From positions 1 through 15,269 of the forward strand of contig JAFGLK010000467.1 of the NCBI GenBank assembly GCA_016928125.1: 15,269 nt of DNA, written 5' to 3'. The first letter of the stretch is position 1. Each line of letters begins with the position of its first letter. Positions 1 to 7,633 of this stretch are shown piece after piece. The stretch is from Anaerolineae bacterium (GTDB taxonomy: Bacteria; Chloroflexota; Anaerolineae; UBA1429). The translations under genes were made by a program, and so were the position numbers. The notes beneath the pieces are model-generated. The model saw only the letters and a list, made by a program, of their open reading frames with translations. It had not been told where the DNA came from and ran no database searches.

Positions 1-30
1 ACTCACGCAGGGAGTCAGTTTACTGTCAAT

Positions 31-64
31 CAGCCTGCCGCAAAGCGGCCTCTCCGACAGGCTG
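31..64 (-). terminator. nested inverted repeat after methyltransferase stop, possible terminator
   Basis: CAGCCTG (31-37) and CAGGCTG (58-64) are exact inverted repeats. Inside them GCCGC (37-41) and GCGGC (45-49) can form a second, alternative stem with a 3-base loop. Read on the minus strand, the structure starts directly at the methyltransferase stop codon (65-67) and is followed by ATTGACAG, not by a T run. It is therefore at best a weak or factor-dependent terminator, or an RNA 3' end stabiliser. Position is the main support. Confidence 0.35.
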
Positions 65-865
65 CTAGGCCGCCCCGGCGACAAAGATGAGCTCGCCCGG
101 ATAGGCGCTGCCGTAGGGGTTCCGGCAAAAGTCAGCATAGAGCGCCTCCACCGCGAAACCGCAACGGACCAGCAGATGCTCGGCCTCAAAGCGGAACAGG
201 TAGCGCATGGGAAAGGCATGCACCAGGCGCTCCTCGCGGCCGTCCGGGTGGGTCACATAATAGATCAGCTCTACGTGATTGATCTGGTTGAAGAGGTCCT
301 TGCTCACGGAGCGATGGGTGCGCCGCATCCGGCGGCCATCGGGCAGGGTGAACTCGGGCTCGTCGCCCGCCTCCTCTCCCGCGTCGTCTCGCGCCAGGAT
401 GGGCAGAGAGGGGTTAAAGAGGTCGAGGATCAGGCGCCCATCCGACTGCAAATGGCGGCGGATGACCGTCAGGCAGGCGATCTGGTCCTCGACGGTTGTC
501 AGGTGCTGGAATGGCCGGAAGGGGAGCGTGATCAGCGCGAATGTGCGCTTCAAGTCAAAGGTGCGCATGTCGGCCTGTACGAGGTGCACACGGGCCTGCA
601 CCTCCGCAGGCTCCTCGGCCAGGCGCTGCTGACAGACGGCCAGCATGTGTGGCGAGAGGTCCAGGCCGGTGATCGCGATGCCTGACCGGGCGATGGGCAG
701 CAGCACGCGGCCTGTGCCGCAGCCGATCTCCAGCACCGGGCCGCCCGAGGCCTGGGCCTCTTCCACCCAGAAGTTGATGTCGGGGCGCTGGGCATAGGGG
801 ACGACGTGTTCGTATACGTCGGCCACAAACCGGTAGTCGCGGTAGCCGCCTGCTCCATCAGCCAT
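65..865 (-). CDS. class I SAM-dependent methyltransferase
   Basis: A 266-residue soluble protein with the Rossmann-type methyltransferase signature. Motif I is VLEIGCGTGR (residues 44-53, glycine loop that binds S-adenosylmethionine). The acidic residue ending strand 2 is in GLDLS (67-71), and LVQADM (95-100) is the post-II motif that contacts the adenine. LITLPFRPFQHL (111-122) sits where motif IV lies, and an antiparallel C-terminal half follows. The frame is open 14 codons further upstream, but AGGAGG at 871-876 lies 5 bases before the ATG at 863-865, so MADGAGG is the chosen start. It is probably the last gene of a minus-strand operon, 69 bases after the PA14 gene. The methyl acceptor cannot be told from sequence; small molecules are common substrates in this broad superfamily. 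The fold is secure, the substrate unknown. Confidence 0.9.
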   Translation of the reverse strand: MADGAGGYRDYRFVADVYEHVVPYAQRPDINFWVEEAQASGGPVLEIGCGTGRVLLPIARSGIAITGLDLSPHMLAVCQQRLAEEPAEVQARVHLVQADMRTFDLKRTFALITLPFRPFQHLTTVEDQIACLTVIRRHLQSDGRLILDLFNPSLPILARDDAGEEAGDEPEFTLPDGRRMRRTHRSVSKDLFNQINHVELIYYVTHPDGREERLVHAFPMRYLFRFEAEHLLVRCGFAVEALYADFCRNPYGSAYPGELIFVAGAA

Positions 866-870
866 CTCTT

Positions 871-876
871 CCTCCT
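871..876 (-). promoter_or_regulatory. Shine-Dalgarno site deciding the methyltransferase start
   Basis: AGGAGG on the minus strand with a 5-base spacer (AAGAG) before ATG at 863-865. It supports the internal Met over the upstream Met at 905-907, which has no comparable site. Confidence 0.75.
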
Positions 877-934
877 CAGGCGAAAATGATCGCCCTGGCA
901 TGCTCATGCGAGATCCACGGGCCAGCAGTGAGGC

Positions 935-2962
935 TCAGGCCACGCCTGGGGTCACAGGGGTTCCTGTGGGCGTTGGGCTGCCCGGCTCTGGCGTAGCTGT
1001 CTCGGTGGGCGGCGGCTCTGTGGCGGTCGGCTCGGTTGTCTCGGTCGGAGCTTCGGTCGTCGTGGGCGTCGCGGTGGGCGGAGCCGGCGTCTCGGTCGCC
1101 GTGGGCGGCACAGGCGTGAGCGTCGCCGTCGGCACGGTCGCCGTCGGCACGGTCGCCGTGGCCGTGGCTGGCGCCGTGGTCTGCGTCGACGTGGGAGTGC
1201 CTGTGGGCGGCACACCCGTGTAGGTGCTCGTGGGCGTCGCGCTGGCCAGCGTGGGCGTCGCCGAGGCGGGCGTCGTCGCGGTCCAGGTGGCCGTTGGTGT
1301 GCGAGTCGGTGCGGACCCCCAGCCCACGCGGATCACGGCCTTGTCGCCGCGCTCATAGTAATCCACGCGGATCTCGTGCATGCCCGCCGTCAGGGTGGTC
1401 TCGCCCTCATAGTGCTGCGCGGAGGAATCGTGCCATTCATCGATGACGCGCTGGCCATCCACGTAGATGCGCACGCCGTCATCGGCCTCGGCCCAGAACA
1501 GATAGGTGCCCGCAGCCAGCTCGAGGCGACGCGTCCAGCGCACAGAGTAATTGTCGTTAGGCAGGCCATAGCCCCGCGATCCCTCAGCCCAGTTGAAGTC
1601 GATTTTTTCGTCATCCAGCACGAACAGGGGGCGGCCCTGCAGATCGGGGTTGGCATAGTAGGCGCCGCGCCAGTGCTCGAACTCTTCGATCTGCCGCCAC
1701 CAGACGCGCACGCTGGCGGTGCCCTTGTGCTCGGCGTACTCGACCCGCAGGTCATGGCTGCCGCTGTCTATCCAGAGGTATCGCTCATGCACCAGGTTGT
1801 CGTTCTCGTGCCACTCATCGATGAGCAGCACGTCATCGAGCCACAAGCGCACGGCGTCATCGGCCTTGGCGAAGAAGCGGTAGGGCCCTTCCTCGAAAGA
1901 CACCTGACGCGACCAGCGCACAGAAAAGTCGTCCGCGGGCACGCCCGGAGCAGGCGCGTCATAGCCCCAGTCAAAGGCCACGTCGGCATCGTTGCGCGTG
2001 ACCACGGGATCGCCCTGGAGCTGCGGATTGTCAAAGTAGTCGCCTTCCCAATCCGGATAGCTGCCCTGGAAATCCCACCAGACGCGGATCTCGGCGTTGT
2101 GGGTCGCGTCATAGTACTCGATCTGCAGATCGTGCTCGCCAGCGCGCACATAGTGGTCGCCATGGGCCAGCGTGGGCGACTGATCGCGCCACTGATCGAT
2201 GATCAGGGTGCCGTCGATCCATAGGCGCACGCCATCGTCGGTGAAGGCGTAAAAGCGGTAGCCTCCCTGGTCAAAGCGCCAGCGTCCACGCCAACGGACG
2301 CTGAAATTGTCGCTGGGCATCCCAGGCGCCGGGGCGTTTTCCGCCCACTGAAAGTCGATGGCTGGATCCCGGCGGACGAGCACCGCTGAGCCGTTCAAGC
2401 CCTTGTTGCCATAATATTCGCCCATCCAGCCCTCAAAGGGCGTGCTGGTCGGCGCAGGGAGAGGCGTAGGGCTGGCGAGGGGCGTGGACGTCGCCGCCGT
2501 GTTCTGTGTGATGACGATGCGCTGAGCAACCAGCCGTCCCAGGCTATCCAGCTCCCCCTCGGCCAGCAATGTCTGACCGGGCGCAATCTCGCGCGGTGAA
2601 GCCCTGCGTCCGTCGGCCCAGGTGACCTCCAGATTCTCGGGCACAATGATCTGCTCGGCGCTGCCTTCCGTCGGCTGCACGATGATGATCAGCGCCCCAG
2701 GCGAATAGTCCTGCACCACGCCGACGACCCGGTCGCGCGGCTCAGGTGTGGGGCTTGTGGCCGGAGGAGTGGAACTGGGCTGGAGGGTCGCGCTGGGGAT
2801 AAGCGTTGACGAAGCCCGTGCCATGGGCCGCGGCGTGGGGGTAGGGGTGATCCGGTTTCGGGCGATGAGCACATAGATCAGAATGCCCAAGCCGGCTGTA
2901 AAGAGGGCCGCCGCCAGCAGCGCGATCAGCCCCCTTTTCCACATTGTGCGGTTCTCTTGCAT
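935..2962 (-). CDS. membrane-anchored protein with DUF5666-like domain, three PA14 domains and Thr/Pro-rich tail
   Basis: A 675-residue protein predicted to lie outside the membrane. A short basic N-terminus (MWKRG) precedes a hydrophobic helix at about residues 11-34 with no clear signal-peptidase site, so it looks like an uncleaved anchor with the bulk outside. A Thr/Pro linker (39-75) leads to a beta-rich segment at about 77-152 that resembles DUF5666. Three tandem PA14 modules follow at about 178-297, 302-422 and 429-549. Each has the GEYY/GDYF/GAYY opening, a (D/N)NFSVRW-like strand and the DDGVRLWIDG-type core. PA14 domains usually bind carbohydrate, so glycan or polysaccharide attachment is a reasonable guess. 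The tail (about 551-675) is almost entirely Thr, Pro, Ala, Ser and Glu. It may be a stalk or a glycosylated region. GGGAG lies just before the ATG. The site-2 protease gene ends 61 bases upstream. Confidence 0.88.
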   Translation of the reverse strand: MQENRTMWKRGLIALLAAALFTAGLGILIYVLIARNRITPTPTPRPMARASSTLIPSATLQPSSTPPATSPTPEPRDRVVGVVQDYSPGALIIIVQPTEGSAEQIIVPENLEVTWADGRRASPREIAPGQTLLAEGELDSLGRLVAQRIVITQNTAATSTPLASPTPLPAPTSTPFEGWMGEYYGNKGLNGSAVLVRRDPAIDFQWAENAPAPGMPSDNFSVRWRGRWRFDQGGYRFYAFTDDGVRLWIDGTLIIDQWRDQSPTLAHGDHYVRAGEHDLQIEYYDATHNAEIRVWWDFQGSYPDWEGDYFDNPQLQGDPVVTRNDADVAFDWGYDAPAPGVPADDFSVRWSRQVSFEEGPYRFFAKADDAVRLWLDDVLLIDEWHENDNLVHERYLWIDSGSHDLRVEYAEHKGTASVRVWWRQIEEFEHWRGAYYANPDLQGRPLFVLDDEKIDFNWAEGSRGYGLPNDNYSVRWTRRLELAAGTYLFWAEADDGVRIYVDGQRVIDEWHDSSAQHYEGETTLTAGMHEIRVDYYERGDKAVIRVGWGSAPTRTPTATWTATTPASATPTLASATPTSTYTGVPPTGTPTSTQTTAPATATATVPTATVPTATLTPVPPTATETPAPPTATPTTTEAPTETTEPTATEPPPTETATPEPGSPTPTGTPVTPGVA
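1122..1160. repeat. 15-bp tandem repeat inside the Thr/Pro tail of the PA14 gene
   Basis: The unit GTCGCCGTCGGCACG occurs exactly at 1122-1136 and 1137-1151, followed by a partial copy to about 1160. On the coding (minus) strand it encodes repeated TVPTA units. The surrounding 940-1310 stretch is a looser Thr/Pro codon repeat. It is an in-frame coding repeat and a likely site of length variation by slippage. Confidence 0.85.
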
Positions 2963-3023
2963 CGCTTCTCCCTTTATCCGTCTGGACGTCGGAGACGTTC
3001 AAGAGGTTCCCGTCGCCAGAGCC

Positions 3024-4145
3024 CTAGCGCGGCGGGATCACCCGCAGCGGCAGAGGCGTGAAGGTCAACACGAACAAGACGAGCAAAGCGATAGCCAGGA
3101 TCCGCGCTCCTGAGGAGAGCGGCGTGACATCATCGAGGGGCTGGGCCCGCGCCCGCGAGAACAGGAAGACCAACAGAGCCCAAAGGAGCCACCCTTGCCA
3201 TAGCAGGCCAAGCCCTGCGCACAGAGCGATCACGCCCCAGGTGAGGTAGCGCGCCTTGCTGCCGAGGAGGGCTGTGGCTGCATGGCCTCCATCGAGTTGG
3301 CCCGCCGGCAGAAGGTTGAGCGAGGTGACCATCAGCCCCGCCCAGCCTGCAAAGGCAACGGGATGGATCATGACATCATAGCCCCCCGATGGCAGCCACT
3401 GCCCAAAGACGAGCAGCTTGAGCAGGCCATAGAGGATCGAATTCCCTTCCATGGTATAGCCGCCCATCGGGGGGAGCGCTTCGACCTGCGACAGGCTGAG
3501 GCCGAGCAGCAAGATGGGAATGCCCACGATCAGGCCGGAGAGCGGCCCCGCGGCGCCAATCAGCAACATGGCACGCCGATTGGGCGGGATATCCTTCATC
3601 CTGATCACCGCTCCCATGGTGCCAAAGGGGCTCAATGGAAAGGGAATCAGGAAGGGCAGGGTAACCGCCACGCCAAAGTGGCGCGCCATGAAATAGTGCC
3701 CGAATTCGTGACAGACCAAGATCCCCAGCAAGCTGGCGGTGAAGGCCAACCCTCGGGGCAGGCCGGCCAGGAATCCGGCCCAGCCCGGCGCCTCAGCGCC
3801 CCACCAGAAGGTATAAGCGAACAGGACCGAAAGGACCGTCAAGACCGACAGGATGAGGGGCAACCAGCGCCTGTTGGGCGTCGGCCGCACGACTCCTTGC
3901 GCTATGATGATGACGGGCTGGCCTTCCTCCTTGCGGAAGAGCAAGGTCCTGCCGCGCGCTCGCACCTTGGGCGCCAGATGCGCGAAGACCTGGCTGCTGT
4001 CGGCCAGAAAGCGCCCGCGAATGCGCAACGCTCGCCCCGCGTTGATCCCCGGCGTGATGTCGTCGATCTCGAACAGGCCATCCAGCAGCTCGCGCACCCA
4101 GAACAGATCGTCGGGCGCGGGCTGTGAGGGCACAAACTCAGCCAT
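3024..4145 (-). CDS. site-2 protease family (M50) zinc metalloprotease
   Basis: A 373-residue polytopic membrane protein. The zinc-binding HEFGH is at residues 146-150 inside a hydrophobic helix (GILVCHEFGHYFMARHFGV), and the third zinc ligand lies in NLLPAGQLDGGH (277-288). Both are hallmarks of intramembrane site-2 proteases. FGTMGAVI (174-181) matches the conserved loop after the first catalytic helix. Hydrophobic segments lie at about 95-113, 128-148, 192-217, 263-280, 303-326 and 346-364. Residues 1-90 are soluble. These enzymes cut transmembrane helices of partner proteins, for example anchored regulators. The frame is open to 4202, but that start falls in the -35 element. The ATG at 4143-4145 has GGAGAG 7 bases upstream and lies about 22 bases after the predicted transcript start. 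The PA14 gene follows after 61 bases. The substrate is unknown. Confidence 0.92.
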   Translation of the reverse strand: MAEFVPSQPAPDDLFWVRELLDGLFEIDDITPGINAGRALRIRGRFLADSSQVFAHLAPKVRARGRTLLFRKEEGQPVIIIAQGVVRPTPNRRWLPLILSVLTVLSVLFAYTFWWGAEAPGWAGFLAGLPRGLAFTASLLGILVCHEFGHYFMARHFGVAVTLPFLIPFPLSPFGTMGAVIRMKDIPPNRRAMLLIGAAGPLSGLIVGIPILLLGLSLSQVEALPPMGGYTMEGNSILYGLLKLLVFGQWLPSGGYDVMIHPVAFAGWAGLMVTSLNLLPAGQLDGGHAATALLGSKARYLTWGVIALCAGLGLLWQGWLLWALLVFLFSRARAQPLDDVTPLSSGARILAIALLVLFVLTFTPLPLRVIPPR

Positions 4146-4173
4146 AGGGCGTCTCTCCGTAGGATATGGGCGT

Positions 4174-4202
4174 ATGATAGCACAGGTACCACCGGATGGC
4201 AA
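4174..4202 (-). promoter_or_regulatory. sigma-70-type promoter for the site-2 protease operon
   Basis: On the minus strand, -35 TTGCCA (4197-4202) and -10 TATCAT (4174-4179) are separated by 17 bases; each box matches the bacterial consensus at 5 of 6 positions. Transcription would begin near 4167, about 22 bases before the chosen ATG. Found by eye; no expression evidence. Confidence 0.6.
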
Positions 4203-4297
4203 CGAGCGCCGCGGGGCGCGACCTCGTCGGATCTGGCCACGACATGAGGCATGCCCCGCTCTGGCCCACAGAGTCGTACAGCCACCTTTGTCACCGC

Positions 4298-4326
4298 TGG
4301 ACGGATGGCTCGATTCGGAGTATAAT
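4298..4326 (+). promoter_or_regulatory. sigma-70-type promoter for the SNF2 helicase operon
   Basis: A perfect -10 TATAAT (4321-4326) lies 17 bases after TGGACG (4298-4303, 4 of 6 matches to TTGACA). A start near 4333 gives a leader of about 62 bases before the ATG at 4395. It is back to back with the protease promoter. The stretch between the two promoters (4203-4297) holds nothing recognisable. Confidence 0.55.
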
Positions 4327-4345
4327 CACATGCTGTCCCATTGGC

Positions 4346-4364
4346 CTGGGCGCCTTGGGCCCAG
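4346..4364 (+). promoter_or_regulatory. hairpin in the SNF2 mRNA leader
   Basis: CTGGGC (4346-4351) and GCCCAG (4359-4364) form a 6-bp stem with a 7-base loop, 13 bases after the predicted transcript start. It is clearly visible in sequence, but short GC stems arise often in DNA this GC-rich, so a function is uncertain. Confidence 0.3.
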
Positions 4365-4394
4365 ATTCTGGCTGCGAAAGGCCTGGCCATCACA

Positions 4395-7300
4395 ATGCGA
4401 TCTGTTCTGCATGGCACGTGGCTTCCGGCAGGAGAGAATGGGGAACAGCCCCTGTTTTTCCTCTGGGCCGAGCGCGGTGCCGACCACCTGAACCCAGTCA
4501 GCGACCTGCGACGCGTGCAACGTCACCCTTGCGGAGCCAGCGCCCTTGAGGTGGCCGACCTGGCGGCCGAGCTGAGTCCTGGCGGAGACTGGCGCGCGGC
4601 CAAGCGTCTCACGCGGGCGGTGCTGCTCCCCTCAGCTCAAGGGGCGCCCCTGGTGCCTCGCTGGCTCGTGGATGCCATGCCCGAGCCCACGGGCGAGCGC
4701 CCGAGGCTGCTGCCCTGGCGGGTCGAGGGCCTTGGGCTGAGTCTGGTGGACATGTTCCCCATGCTGGTATCTCTGCCTCGCGAGAACCACCAGATCTCCA
4801 CCTCAAAGCGTCTGGGGAGCGACCTGCGATACTGGGGCCTGGCGGCCAAGTTCGGTCTGGAACTGATGGCCGGTCAGCGCTTCTTGCCGGCGGTTCGCGC
4901 CAAGCAGGACGCAGAGGCGTCAGAGCGCCGCCCGGCCATGTCAGATCGCAATGGGGGACCGGTACGCGCCGTGTGGCAGCCTGCGCTGGATGAGGCGCAG
5001 GATGCGGAGCGGTTTGCCGCTTTGGCCGCGGCCATGCCTGACGCGTGTCGAGCGGTGCTGCGCGAGCGGGCCGATCTTGAGGGCGCCGGCGACGAAGCGC
5101 TGAGCGCCGCGAGTCTGCTGCAGAGCTTTCTGGAGGCCCTGATCGATGGGGCGGTGCGTGACTGGATCGCCCAGGATGAGCAATTGGCGGAGGTCGTGGC
5201 GCCTGCGCCGATGACGAGTCGTTTCTCGCGCCCTATGGGAGGGGCTCTAGGCGAGGCCTGGTGGCGCGCTCTGCGGGCGCCTGAGGGCGAGATGCAGGCC
5301 ATGGGAGAAGGATCGGTCGGCTTGGACCGCTTCTATCAAGCCTGGCGGAGTTGGTCCCAGCGGGCCAAGCCCGAGAGTGAGGCCGCGTTCCGTATCTGCT
5401 TCCGACTGGAGCCGCCCGAGTTCGACGCCGAGCGCGCGGCCATCATCTCGCCTCACTGGACCTTGCGCTATTTTCTGCAGGCCACGGATGATCCCAGCCT
5501 GCTGGTGCCCGCGCGGGACGTGTGGCGCGAACGGGGCGACACGCTCAGTTTCCTCAATCGGCGCTTTGATCAGCCTCAAGAGAAGCTGTTGGAGGGCCTG
5601 GGCCTCGCCGCTCGCTTCTGCGCGCCGGTCCGGCGCAGCCTCAGCGCTCAAGGGCCCGAGGCGGTCACGTTGAGCGACAAAGAGCTGTATACTTTTCTGC
5701 GCGAGACCGTCCGACTGCTGCAGGAGGCTGGCTTTGGCGTGCTCGTGCCGCCCTGGTGGAACCGTCCCGATGCCCGCCTTCGCGCGCGTGTGCGACTCAG
5801 CATGGACGGGAACGCCGAAAGCCGTCTGGGGCTCAGGGCGCTGGTCTCATATGACTGGCAGTTGGCCCTGGGTGACGAGGTGCTCACCCCTGCGGAGTTC
5901 GAACAGCTCGCCGCGCTGAAAACGCCTCTGGTGCAGGTGCGCGGGCGCTGGGTTCTATTGCAGCCGGATCAGGTCGAGGCCGCCATCGCCTTCTGGGAGA
6001 AGCGGCGCCTGCAGGGCGACATGCCCCTCTCTGAGGCGCTCTCTCTGGCCTTGGGGGTAGACGAGGCTCTCGAAGGCCTGACTTTGGATGGACCAGAGCT
6101 GGATGAGCGCCTGTCTGAGATGGTCGAGGCGCTCAGCGGCGAGGAGCCCTTTGGGGTGCTGCCGTCGCCGCCGGGACTCGTGGGACAGTTGCGCCCCTAC
6201 CAGGTCCTGGGCTACTCGTGGCTGGCCTTTCTGCGCCGGTATGCCTTTGGCGCCTGCCTGGCCGACGACATGGGCCTGGGCAAGACGATCCAAGCCATCG
6301 CGCTGCTTCTGCATGAGCGCGCCCAGGACCCAGGGATCGCTCCGGCCTTGGTGGTGTGCCCGACGTCGGTGGTGGGGAACTGGCGCCGCGAGGTGGAGCG
6401 TTTCGCCCCGGGGATGAGGGTCATGGTTCACCATGGCTCAGGGCGTGCGGAAGGGCGGGCTTTTGTGGAGGGGGCCGAGGGGAGTGACCTGGTGATCAGC
6501 ACCTACGGCCTCGTGCGTCGCGACATAGACGACCTGACCCAGGTTCATTGGAGCACCGTCATTCTGGACGAGGCTCAGAACATCAAGAACCCCGCCACCA
6601 AGCAAGCTCGCGCGGCGCGACGGCTGGTAGGCGACCATCGCGTGGCCTTGACGGGAACGCCTGTAGAAAACCGGCTCTCTGAGCTCTGGTCCATCATGGC
6701 TTTCCTCAACCCCGGCTATCTGGGGTCATTCGAGAGCTTCCGCCGCAGTTTCGCGCTGCCGATCGAGCGCTACCACGAGGGCGAGGCGGCAGAGCGCCTG
6801 CGCAAGATGGTGCGCCCCTTTATTCTGCGTCGCCTCAAGACCGACCCGAAGGTGATTCAGGATCTTCCGGAGAAGTTCGAGTATCGTGTCTACTGCAACC
6901 TGACGCGCGAGCAAGCCACGCTCTACGAGGCCATCGTCCAGAGCGCCATGGGGGCGCTCAGCGAGACAGCTGAAGATGGCGCCATGCGCCGCAGGGGCCT
7001 GGTCCTGGCCATGCTTATGCGGCTCAAGCAAGTGTGCAATCATCCCGCGCTCTATCTAGGCGATGGCTCCTCGATGGGGGAGCGCTCGGGCAAGCTGAAC
7101 CGCCTCACCGAGATGTTGGAGGAGGCCCTGGAGGTGGGCGATCGGGCGCTGGTCTTCACCCAGTTCGCGAGCATGGGGCATCTGCTGCAGGCGCATCTGC
7201 AGCATACGTTCGGCGCCGAGGTGCTCTTTCTGCACGGGGGCACGCCCCAGCATCGGCGCGATCAGATGTTGGCGCGCTTTCAGCAGGATGAGGACGCCCC

Positions 7301-7631
7301 CTCGATTTTCGTGCTCTCGCTCAAAGCCGGGGGCCTGGGGCTCAACCTGATGCGCGCGAACCACGTCTTCCATTTCGATCGTTGGTGGAATCCAGCTGTG
7401 GAGGATCAGGCCACCGACCGGGCCTTTCGCATCGGCCAGACGCGCGATGTGCAGGTGCACAAGTTCATCTGCGTGGGCACATTGGAGGAGCGCATCGACG
7501 AACTGATCGAGAGCAAGCGCGAGCTGGCTGAGAACATCGTCGGGGACGGCGAAGGCTGGCTGACCGAGCTGAGCAGCGACGAATTGCGTGAACTGGTTCG
7601 CCTGCGGGCTGAGGCGATCGAAACGGAGTGA
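4395..7631 (+). CDS. SNF2-family DEAD/DEAH-box ATPase (helicase-like), with SNF2-associated domain
   Basis: A 1078-residue nucleic-acid-dependent ATPase. The N-terminal half carries a bacterial SNF2-associated region (DUF3670-like, about residues 400-530). The first RecA lobe starts at LRPYQVLGYSWL and has the Walker A motif DDMGLGKT (624-631), motif II DEAQ (725-728) and motif III LTGTPVEN. The second lobe has FTQFASMG, LFLHGGTP, LKAGGLGLNL, RWWNPAVEDQATDRAFRIGQ (motif VI, about 996-1015) and a C-terminal brace. All catalytic motifs look intact. SNF2 proteins translocate on duplex DNA and remodel protein-DNA complexes. The frame is also open from a TTG at 4341, only about 8 bases after the predicted transcript start. 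ATG 4395 gives MRSVLHGTWLP, which matches how I recall relatives beginning, so it was chosen although its ribosome site is weak. The SWIM gene begins 2 bases after the stop. Confidence 0.93.
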   Translation: MRSVLHGTWLPAGENGEQPLFFLWAERGADHLNPVSDLRRVQRHPCGASALEVADLAAELSPGGDWRAAKRLTRAVLLPSAQGAPLVPRWLVDAMPEPTGERPRLLPWRVEGLGLSLVDMFPMLVSLPRENHQISTSKRLGSDLRYWGLAAKFGLELMAGQRFLPAVRAKQDAEASERRPAMSDRNGGPVRAVWQPALDEAQDAERFAALAAAMPDACRAVLRERADLEGAGDEALSAASLLQSFLEALIDGAVRDWIAQDEQLAEVVAPAPMTSRFSRPMGGALGEAWWRALRAPEGEMQAMGEGSVGLDRFYQAWRSWSQRAKPESEAAFRICFRLEPPEFDAERAAIISPHWTLRYFLQATDDPSLLVPARDVWRERGDTLSFLNRRFDQPQEKLLEGLGLAARFCAPVRRSLSAQGPEAVTLSDKELYTFLRETVRLLQEAGFGVLVPPWWNRPDARLRARVRLSMDGNAESRLGLRALVSYDWQLALGDEVLTPAEFEQLAALKTPLVQVRGRWVLLQPDQVEAAIAFWEKRRLQGDMPLSEALSLALGVDEALEGLTLDGPELDERLSEMVEALSGEEPFGVLPSPPGLVGQLRPYQVLGYSWLAFLRRYAFGACLADDMGLGKTIQAIALLLHERAQDPGIAPALVVCPTSVVGNWRREVERFAPGMRVMVHHGSGRAEGRAFVEGAEGSDLVISTYGLVRRDIDDLTQVHWSTVILDEAQNIKNPATKQARAARRLVGDHRVALTGTPVENRLSELWSIMAFLNPGYLGSFESFRRSFALPIERYHEGEAAERLRKMVRPFILRRLKTDPKVIQDLPEKFEYRVYCNLTREQATLYEAIVQSAMGALSETAEDGAMRRRGLVLAMLMRLKQVCNHPALYLGDGSSMGERSGKLNRLTEMLEEALEVGDRALVFTQFASMGHLLQAHLQHTFGAEVLFLHGGTPQHRRDQMLARFQQDEDAPSIFVLSLKAGGLGLNLMRANHVFHFDRWWNPAVEDQATDRAFRIGQTRDVQVHKFICVGTLEERIDELIESKRELAENIVGDGEGWLTELSSDELRELVRLRAEAIETE

Positions 7632-7633
7632 GT

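Noticed and set aside
1122..1160. CRISPR-like direct repeats
   Set aside because: The copies are adjacent without spacers and are in-frame Thr/Pro/Val/Ala codons of the PA14 gene tail.
1376..4127. Two plus-strand open frames (1376-2224 and 3282-4127) opposite the PA14 and protease genes
   Set aside because: Both lie antisense to genes with strong domain motifs and show shadow-frame composition without any recognisable domain.
4146..4202. Longer start for the site-2 protease (Met at 4200-4202)
   Set aside because: That codon overlaps the predicted -35 element and would be upstream of the transcript start; the Met at 4143-4145 has a ribosome site.
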